Part shown: positions 1 to 5,234 of the stretch, in pieces
How the letters are laid out: every line of letters starts with the position of its first letter
Numbering within the stretch: the stretch's first letter is position 1
Assembly: GCA_026394855.1 (NCBI GenBank)
Contig: JAPLZT010000101.1
Span: forward strand, 1 to 6,193
DNA from: Candidatus Woesebacteria bacterium
GTDB lineage: Bacteria; Patescibacteriota; Microgenomatia; UBA8517
DNA length: 6,193 nt
Direction: 5' to 3'
Made by a program: the position numbers and the translations under genes
The notes under the pieces: model-generated
Told to the model about the DNA's origin: nothing
The model's input: only the letters and a program-made list of their open reading frames with translations
Databases searched by the model: none

Positions 1-560
1 GCATTAAATAATGTAAGCGCCAAAGAGAATATTATTGAATATTTAAGTACACTTACCCCTTCTTTAAGAAAGATTCTAAAAATTAAAGTTAGTAAAAGTA
101 ATGTCGAAAAAATTATTTCATACTTCGCCCTTTCTAAAATAAAAATTGATTGGAATATAAAAAAATTAAAGGTTAAAAAAACGGGAAACAAAAAGGCAAA
201 ATATTTTCCGAATTTTTCCTTGAGTGAATAAGAAAATATAAATGCAAAAACAAAGATACCAGCTATCCAAAGAAATACAGCCAATTGACTTCCTGCATAT
301 GGAACTTTCGCTAAGATAGATATTAAATAATCAATTGAGTGAAGAATTATGCTTCCAAAATGCGGTGAGTTATCAGAACCAAAATCAATCCGGTCATCCC
401 AGGCAAAAAATCTTGTTTTAAGAAATTCACCCGCGTTTAACGCCAAACCCGAATCATGCCCGGCAACAATATATCCGGAAGGAATCCACAGCTTGGTTAA
501 AAAATAAATTCCTACCAAGGCAACCACCAGATAAGCCAAGCCCGATATTTTAAATTTCAT
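1..560 (-). CDS. N-terminal part of a large multi-spanning membrane protein, candidate GT-C-like glycosyltransferase (runs off the left edge)
   Basis: The frame is open from an ATG at 560-558 to the left edge (186 full codons, no stop), so the 3' end lies outside the window. The start shares an ATGA with the stop of the upstream methyltransferase, so translation is probably coupled. The protein begins with a membrane segment at about residues 7-24. An extracytoplasmic-looking loop at about 28-90 follows, carrying GHDSGLALNAGEF (34-46) and AWDDRIDFGSDNS (53-65). Further hydrophobic spans lie near 92-111, 118-139, 148-164 and from 172 on. One helix, a loop rich in acidic residues, then many helices is the plan of GT-C glycosyltransferases, which use lipid-phosphate sugars. 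From memory, similar GHDSG-containing starts occur in very large membrane proteins of Microgenomates, sometimes annotated as arabinofuranosyltransferase-like or YfhO-like. The GT-C role is inference; the reading frame and topology are seen directly. Confidence 0.8.
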   Translation of the reverse strand, partial: MKFKISGLAYLVVALVGIYFLTKLWIPSGYIVAGHDSGLALNAGEFLKTRFFAWDDRIDFGSDNSPHFGSIILHSIDYLISILAKVPYAGSQLAVFLWIAGIFVFAFIFSYSLKEKFGKYFAFLFPVFLTFNFFIFQSIFILERAKYEIIFSTLLLLTLIFRIFLKEGVSVLKYSIIFSLALTLFN

Positions 561-1249
561 TTTTTAAAAATCATAAAACAGGTACTATTGACATAAGGGA
601 TATCGCTCTTAAAAGGAAGACCGATACTCAAATATTTACTAATTCTATACAAAAACGGCACGAAAGTCGCATAGATAACTTTCATTTTCATAAAACCGGC
701 TTTTTTGCCAAGATTTAACCACCACGAAACCTTATGAACATTGACATGGGTAGGATCTGCAAGTGATCTTTTTGTAGGAAAAGGGGTTGAAAAAACTAGG
801 GTTCCATCTTCTTTCAACATTTGCTTAATATTTTTTAGTGCCGCTTCAGGATTTCTCAAATGCTCTAAAACCTCAAAGGCAGCAATATAGTCAAATTTCT
901 TATCTATCTCAACATTGTCCTCGATATTCAACTTGAAAAAATTTATATCCCTTTGAAGCGATCCCGCCTTTTTGACTATATATGAGGAAATATCGCTGGC
1001 AGAAACATCAAATCCCCTATCTTTAAAAACTCTGGCAAAATAGCCCAATGAAGCTCCCAGCTCAAGAAGCGTTCTACCACAACCTTCCTTTATATCCAAA
1101 TACCGATCCAAAAATCTAACCCAGCCATCAGCCCAATTAACATATTTCTCAAATTCCTCTTTTGAATACTTTTCAAAAAACCTTTTGTAGTAAATTTTAT
1201 CGAAACCACTCTTCCCATGCAAAAGACTCTGCTGCCTATTCTCGTTCAT
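557..1249 (-). CDS. Class I SAM-dependent methyltransferase (Methyltransf_23/11-like)
   Basis: This is a 230-residue soluble protein with a Rossmann methyltransferase core. Motif I, ELGASLGYF, lies at 63-71 and forms the SAM-binding glycine loop. An acidic residue at the end of strand 2 (D86 in SASDIS) would hold the ribose. FEVLEHLRNP (125-134) is the motif IV/post-IV signature of the UbiE/Methyltransf_23 group, and DPTHVNVH (165-172) is a histidine-containing segment common in sugar or lipid methyltransferases of glycan clusters. The start was set at ATG 1249-1247; an in-frame TTG directly before it (1252-1250) could give one more residue but has no better ribosome site. The gene starts 9 nt after the epimerase stop and ends in TGA overlapping the next ATG. 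The acceptor cannot be read from sequence; O-methylation of a sugar or glycan is inferred from its neighbours. Confidence 0.9.
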   Translation of the reverse strand: MNENRQQSLLHGKSGFDKIYYKRFFEKYSKEEFEKYVNWADGWVRFLDRYLDIKEGCGRTLLELGASLGYFARVFKDRGFDVSASDISSYIVKKAGSLQRDINFFKLNIEDNVEIDKKFDYIAAFEVLEHLRNPEAALKNIKQMLKEDGTLVFSTPFPTKRSLADPTHVNVHKVSWWLNLGKKAGFMKMKVIYATFVPFLYRISKYLSIGLPFKSDIPYVNSTCFMIFKK

Positions 1250-1258
1250 CAAGGAGAA

Positions 1259-2218
1259 TTATACCCTTTCTGAAACCTTTATCCAATCAATTAACTTAGG
1301 AAGTTCGTCCAACAAATTAACTTCCTGCTCCCAACCTAAAAGCCTTCTGGCTTTTTGCGCCAAAGGAACTCTTCTTCTTATATCGTACTTAAATCCGGAA
1401 ACATGTTTAACTTTAAATTCTTTATTAGGAACACACTGACTAAAGATTTCTCTAGCCAAATCAATCATTTTCATTTCTTTTTCGCTACCCAAATTGAAAT
1501 CCTCATTAACCGCTCTTTCCGATTCCATCGTCATAATTATTCCCCGGGCGATATCCGAAACGTGTGTAAAACAACGTGTCTGATTTCCATCACCCAAAAG
1601 CTCCAAAGGGTACTGCCCCTGAAGACATTTTTTGATTAGGTCCGGTATAACATGAGCATAGCCAACTTCTTCACCGGGGGCTTCATTAATTCCATAAGCG
1701 TTAAAAGGTCGACAAATTGTGTAATCCAAACCATATTCTTCCTTAAAAGCAACACAGTACTGTTCTCCGATCAGTTTTGAAAAACCATATGAAGTTACGG
1801 GTGGAGGAATTTGTCTCACGTCCTCCTCCTTGCTTGGAAATTTCGTCGTGGATTCGAAAACCATTGAAGATGAAACATAAATAATCCTTTTAATTTTGTT
1901 TGCTGCTGCTGATTCAAAAACGGAAGAATATAATTTATTGTTTTCGGAAAGAATCGTCGCGGGGTACTTATGAAAATACCCAATACCCCCGATTTTGGCG
2001 GCCAGATGAATGCAGTAGTCAACTCCCTTAAAAAGCCTTACTGTCTCGACTTTATTGGTTAAATCTATTTTAACAAATTCGCACTCCGAGGGAACTTTTG
2101 CCTCTTTTTTACTCAAATCATCGGCCACGATGACTTTGTAATTTTTAGCCAAAAGTTGTTTCACCACTTCACTACCAATAAAACCAGCACCACCGGTAAC
2201 TAAAACTCTTTTATCCAT
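1259..2218 (-). CDS. NAD-dependent nucleotide-sugar epimerase/dehydratase, extended SDR family
   Basis: This 319-residue protein has the full extended-SDR plan. The N-terminal NAD-binding loop is TGGAGFIG (8-15), and acidic residues D33/D34 after strand 2 favour NAD over NADP. HLAAKIGGIG is at 71-80, and the catalytic serine lies in SSS at 116-118. The catalytic YxxxK is Y144/K148 (YGFSK). RPFNAYG (170-176) and the substrate-domain stretch LLGDGNQTRCFTHVSD (207-222) follow. The length is normal for UDP-glucose 4-epimerase-like enzymes. KIGG and GDGNQTR resemble GDP-mannose 3,5-epimerase, but that enzyme's catalytic cysteine position appears to be Met119, so 3,5-epimerase activity is doubtful. 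The exact sugar is unknown. The ATG overlaps the end of the dehydrogenase by 8 nt, so the two are probably co-expressed and may act in sequence on one nucleotide sugar. Confidence 0.92.
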   Translation of the reverse strand: MDKRVLVTGGAGFIGSEVVKQLLAKNYKVIVADDLSKKEAKVPSECEFVKIDLTNKVETVRLFKGVDYCIHLAAKIGGIGYFHKYPATILSENNKLYSSVFESAAANKIKRIIYVSSSMVFESTTKFPSKEEDVRQIPPPVTSYGFSKLIGEQYCVAFKEEYGLDYTICRPFNAYGINEAPGEEVGYAHVIPDLIKKCLQGQYPLELLGDGNQTRCFTHVSDIARGIIMTMESERAVNEDFNLGSEKEMKMIDLAREIFSQCVPNKEFKVKHVSGFKYDIRRRVPLAQKARRLLGWEQEVNLLDELPKLIDWIKVSERV

Positions 2219-3446
2219 TTAAACGAAATATTATTTTACCTGTTCCAAACATGTTCCAGATGTCGCAAATTAAACAATTCTTGGCAACAATTTTTTGGAG
2301 TTTGGAAATAGGCAGTTTTTTATAATCGCTGTGGTTGGTACCGATAATCAAAATATCGGCGTCTTTAATTGCCTCCTTTAAGGAATCTGAAGGAAGATAT
2401 GGATCGGAAACCATTACTTTTGCCCCCTCGGTAAGAAAATATCTTTGGATTTTCGGCACTAAAGAAAATCTAGCATCGTCGATATCCTTCTTAAAAGATA
2501 ATCCCAAAATGGCAACTTTCTTTTTGTTAAGTAATGGTACTTCCGCCTTAATTCTCTTAAAGAGGTAACCGGGAATATTTTCATTAAGCCTCCAGGCCGC
2601 AATCACCAATTCCATAAAGGGGCTTTTATCGATAAGGAAAAAGCCATCCTTAACAAGACATGGCCCCGCCGTTAATCCCGGCGGTTTTAAACCTGCTCTT
2701 TTATATCCGTTATTAACCAAATTAAGAACATCATAGATATCACAGCCGTAATCTTCGGCAATCATCATAAACTCATTGCCGATGGCAAAATCGATATAGC
2801 GATACATATTGCAATAAAGTTTCGCAAGTTCCGCCGCCTCCGGTTTGGAATATAAAAGCTTACTGGTAACTTTTGAAAATACTTTTGCTGCATACTTCGC
2901 ACTTCCCGGATCAATTGTCCCAATAATTTGAGGTATCTGGGTTAATTCCTCAACCGACTTTCCCTCAGCTATTCTTTCCGGACAGTAAGCCATAAAAATA
3001 TCTTTACCGACTTTAAAAGAAGTATTGTCCTCGACATATCTTACCAATTGCCGGAGTGTACCCGGAGATATGGTGCTTCGCAGTAAAATCACATGACCAA
3101 ACTTAATAATGGGTAAGATTTCAGAAAATAGTTTTTCAATCTGTCTGTGATCTGGACTATAAGTATCGTCAATTGGGGTACCCAGGGTAAGAATGATATA
3201 TTTACTGCGGGCAATTGCCTCAACTCTTTTTTCTGGAGTAAAAGCCTGAAATTTATTCCCTCCATATTTTTCCAGCAGCTTTCCCGCCCCCTCTTCCATA
3301 AAAGGAAGCTTCTTTTTATTTAAAAGCGCAATATGGGTCGAATTGATATCAATTCCCCAGACATCAAAACCTTTATCTGCCAAAACCAAAGCCAAAGGAA
3401 GCCCAACCCGTCCAATTCCAAATACAACTATATTGTTATCTTTCAT
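2211..3446 (-). CDS. Nucleotide-sugar dehydrogenase, UDP-glucose/GDP-mannose dehydrogenase family
   Basis: This cytoplasmic NAD-dependent enzyme should oxidise the C6 alcohol of a nucleotide sugar to the carboxylate in two steps, giving a uronic acid precursor. At 411 residues it has normal family length. The N-terminal NAD site is GIGRVG (10-15) with D33 after strand 2. TLGTP (87-91), RSTISPGT (123-130) and CPERIAEG (155-162) are family motifs. The linking helix carries K209 and N213 (LAKLYCN). The catalytic cysteine is C263 in GPCLVKD (261-267). The C-terminal domain has GLSFKKDIDDAR (315-326) and VSDPY (346-350). It looks closest to the WecC/UDP-ManNAc or UDP-glucose dehydrogenase group, but substrate cannot be fixed by eye. 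It is the first gene of the minus-strand operon, with no Shine-Dalgarno before its ATG. All key residues seen are intact. Confidence 0.93.
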   Translation of the reverse strand: MKDNNIVVFGIGRVGLPLALVLADKGFDVWGIDINSTHIALLNKKKLPFMEEGAGKLLEKYGGNKFQAFTPEKRVEAIARSKYIILTLGTPIDDTYSPDHRQIEKLFSEILPIIKFGHVILLRSTISPGTLRQLVRYVEDNTSFKVGKDIFMAYCPERIAEGKSVEELTQIPQIIGTIDPGSAKYAAKVFSKVTSKLLYSKPEAAELAKLYCNMYRYIDFAIGNEFMMIAEDYGCDIYDVLNLVNNGYKRAGLKPPGLTAGPCLVKDGFFLIDKSPFMELVIAAWRLNENIPGYLFKRIKAEVPLLNKKKVAILGLSFKKDIDDARFSLVPKIQRYFLTEGAKVMVSDPYLPSDSLKEAIKDADILIIGTNHSDYKKLPISKLQKIVAKNCLICDIWNMFGTGKIIFRLNG

Positions 3447-3515
3447 TATCCAATGCTAAATGATAGTACAAAAAACAGTATTTTTAAACAGGATGTTTCC
3501 TGATAAAATATAACC
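3447..3515. promoter_or_regulatory. Divergent promoter region between the dehydrogenase operon and the plus-strand glycosyltransferase
   Basis: This 69-bp AT-rich gap must serve two genes facing away from each other. On the plus strand an extended -10 (TG-A-TAAAAT, 3501-3509) ends 6 nt before the ATG at 3516, which predicts a transcript starting at or very near the start codon. A poor -35 (TTTTTA, 3481-3486) is spaced 17 nt from it. On the minus strand a possible -10, TACTAT (3468-3463), lies 16 nt before the ATG at 3446, with no good -35. The assignments are by eye and inferential; the location of a control region here follows from gene orientation. Confidence 0.45.
3489..3502. promoter_or_regulatory. 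Small dyad (CAGGA-4-TCCTG), possible operator
   Basis: CAGGA (3489-3493) and TCCTG (3498-3502) form a perfect 5-bp inverted repeat with a 4-base centre. It abuts the plus-strand extended -10, its last two bases being that element's TG. A repressor site here could control both divergent genes, or the repeat may be chance, since 5-bp arms are short. No regulator gene is present in the window. Confidence 0.25.
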
Positions 3516-4739
3516 ATGAAAAAATTTCAAACGGTACTTATAGCTACATTTTCCCCCTGGAAAAATAGCACACGCCTCCCCACCAATGGCATGGTTGAAC
3601 CTTTTGTAGATTATTTTTCTAAAAGATCTAAAGAGTTTGTCTTAATAGATCAGCCCCATCCCGGAAGTGATATTTTAATGCCTAGAATTGAAATTTATAA
3701 AAACGGAAAACAAACCCAAATCGTAAAAAACTCATTTTGGCTAAGCTTACTTAAACCAATTCTTTCGTTAACAAATGTCCACAAAACTCAAATTTCTTTT
3801 AAATTGAGAGATTTTCTGTCAGTTATGGATTTTGCTATCAAAAGTAAAAATAAATTTAATCTATTTATCGGCTTTGAGTCGGTTAATGCTTTGGCTGGAG
3901 CGGTACTTAAGAAAATGGGTAAAATCGATAAAGTTGTTTATTATGTTTCAGATTTTTCCCCAAAAAGATACAAAAACAAATGGTTTAATGCTTTTTATCT
4001 TTTACTGGATAAACTGGCAGCAACCTATGCAGACGCAACATGGAATGTGTCCATGGCTATGCCGGAGGCAAGGAAAAAACTTGGTTATGATATAAAAAAG
4101 TTGTCGCCCCAAATCTTTGCCCCTAATGCTTTCTTTAAAGAGGAAATTAAAAGTTTACCGCTTTCCGAAACGAAACCTGAAAGTATCATCTATGCCGGAA
4201 CTTTAGGTCTTGAGAATGGGCCAGACTTAGCAGTTAAAGCAATGCCGATAGTACTCAAAATGTTCCCCAAAGCCACCTTGACAATTATTGGCGGCGGCCG
4301 GAAAGAAGACCAAAATAAATTAATAGAATTGATAAATAGGTTAAAACTGGATAAATCTGTTAACTATAAAGGCTTTATTGCAACCAATGAAGAAATGTAC
4401 AAAATAATTAGGAAACATAGGGTAAGTGTTGCTCCTTATAGGGCAATACCGGAATCAGTCCGATGGTATGCCGATGCGGTAAAAATCAGAATGTCTCTGG
4501 CATGCGGGCTTCCGGTTATTACCACCCAAGTTCCCCCCAATGGCAAATTAGTAGAGAAAGCCGGGGCCGGAATAATAACCAAAGATAATTCCGAAGATAT
4601 CGCTAACGCCTTAATCAAAATATTTTCCGACAAAAATCTATATATAAAAATGCGAAAAAATGCTATTACAAGCACAAAAGAAAATACCTGGGAAAACTCG
4701 TATACCAATGCCCTTAGGAAAATGAAATTGCTTTCCTAA
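3516..4739 (+). CDS. Glycosyltransferase, GT-B fold, GT4/group 1-like
   Basis: This 407-residue cytosolic or membrane-associated enzyme should move a sugar from a nucleotide donor to a growing glycan. The N-terminal acceptor domain spans about 1-205 and includes VVYYVSDFSPKRY (140-152). The C-terminal donor domain begins near SIIYAGTLGLENGPDLAV (223-240), a typical group-1 opening. TLTIIGGG (254-261) and the helix-loop VNYKGFIATNEEMYKII (282-298) follow. The donor-site block is YADAVKIRMSLACGLPVITT (318-337), a form of the motif in which the usual EGFG is replaced by a (Y)xD-x-x-K type. Donor and acceptor are not readable. It stands alone on the plus strand, with an extended -10 close to its ATG and no Shine-Dalgarno. 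Its TAA overlaps the TAG of the opposing GT2 remnant. Confidence 0.92.
   Translation: MKKFQTVLIATFSPWKNSTRLPTNGMVEPFVDYFSKRSKEFVLIDQPHPGSDILMPRIEIYKNGKQTQIVKNSFWLSLLKPILSLTNVHKTQISFKLRDFLSVMDFAIKSKNKFNLFIGFESVNALAGAVLKKMGKIDKVVYYVSDFSPKRYKNKWFNAFYLLLDKLAATYADATWNVSMAMPEARKKLGYDIKKLSPQIFAPNAFFKEEIKSLPLSETKPESIIYAGTLGLENGPDLAVKAMPIVLKMFPKATLTIIGGGRKEDQNKLIELINRLKLDKSVNYKGFIATNEEMYKIIRKHRVSVAPYRAIPESVRWYADAVKIRMSLACGLPVITTQVPPNGKLVEKAGAGIITKDNSEDIANALIKIFSDKNLYIKMRKNAITSTKENTWENSYTNALRKMKLLS
4714..4739. terminator. Inverted repeat over the convergent stop codons, possible bidirectional terminator
   Basis: TTAGGAAA (4714-4721) and TTTCCTAA (4732-4739) are perfect 8-bp reverse complements around a 10-base loop. 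The right arm holds both stop codons, TAA on the plus strand (4737-4739) and TAG on the minus strand (4738-4736). A T-run follows on the plus side only at about 4751-4757, too far away for a standard intrinsic terminator, and none follows on the minus side. The stem is AT-rich. The structure is seen directly; the terminator role is a guess from its position. Confidence 0.35.
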
Positions 4740-5225
4740 CTAACATAGAACTTTTTTAAATTCAAACCAAAAAATTCCCTCAATGAGTTTTCTAAAGACC
4801 AGTAAACGATATGCGCGTATTTTGGAGCTCTATGAAATATTCTAAATTTAGATTTTTCTAAAGTGCGCCCTCTCCAAATAGTTGGTATATCGATAATTTT
4901 TGCTCCTTTAAAAAAACCTTGAAGAGTAATTTCCATTGAAGTTTCTACTCCACTTGATAAGTTAAATTTGACTCCATCTAGGACCGTTATTCTATACATC
5001 TTATCGATAATTATGGGGATCATCACAAAGGTCAGCCATAACCACAACGGCCGCTCCTTTACCTGCTTTTTCATATAATTTTTTACGACAAGAGTTGTTC
5101 CATTATTTGAATCATCAACTACTAAAACCCTGTGAGGAGTTTTTACACATCTACGAAGAGAATTTAAGATTTTGATAATTACCTTTTTTTTCGTCTCTTG
5201 CTGGAATTATAATTGTCAACTTCAT
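4736..5225 (-). pseudogene. Broken GT2 glycosyltransferase, dolichyl/polyprenyl-phosphate sugar synthase-like
   Basis: The ATG at 5225-5223, 9 nt after the GT39-like stop, opens MKLTIIIPARDEKK, the classic GT2 start. That frame ends soon after. The family sequence continues one base over at 5182 (VIIKILNSL, then VLVVDDSN, the nucleotide-binding aspartates) to about 5072. It shifts again at about 5072-5013 to give KGAAVVVMADLCDDP, the metal-site region. It shifts once more at about 5012 to IIDKMYR, which runs straight into TVLDGVKF and SGVETSMEITL and on to the TAG at 4738. Intact relatives, as I recall them, have about 240 residues. Here about 25-30 codons are missing before KGAA, and about 60 after DKMYR, including the GSRY and GG block and the FKMYR region. 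The product would be non-functional. The last 112 codons (from 5074) form an open frame that could be mistaken for a short gene. In family terms it would have loaded a sugar onto a lipid phosphate for the adjoining GT39-like enzyme. Confidence 0.87.
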
Positions 5226-5234
5226 AAGAGATTA

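Noticed and set aside
1250..1252. TTG as the start of the methyltransferase
   Set aside because: An ATG follows immediately in frame. The TTG has no ribosome site to favour it and would add only one residue.
1355..2022. Open frames overlapping the epimerase (plus strand 1355-1639; minus strand 1816-2022 in another frame)
   Set aside because: They sit inside a complete SDR gene with all catalytic motifs and have no domain features of their own.
2335..2568. A 77-codon open frame on the plus strand
   Set aside because: It is antisense to the C-terminal domain of the intact nucleotide-sugar dehydrogenase and has no motif or start signal.
3832..4708. Open frames within the plus-strand glycosyltransferase (plus 3832-4095; minus 4436-4708)
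   Set aside because: They are alternate-frame and antisense shadows of the intact GT4-like gene.
4736..5074. A 112-codon open frame read as an independent small gene
   Set aside because: It begins at an internal Met of the GT2 family sequence (NYMKK). Its residues 9-24 are an out-of-frame reading of KGAAVVVMADLCDDP, so it is the tail of the broken GT2.
5184..5191. Programmed ribosomal frameshifting at the A8 tract as a way to rescue the GT2 gene
   Set aside because: One shift cannot restore function: two more frame changes and two missing family blocks follow downstream.
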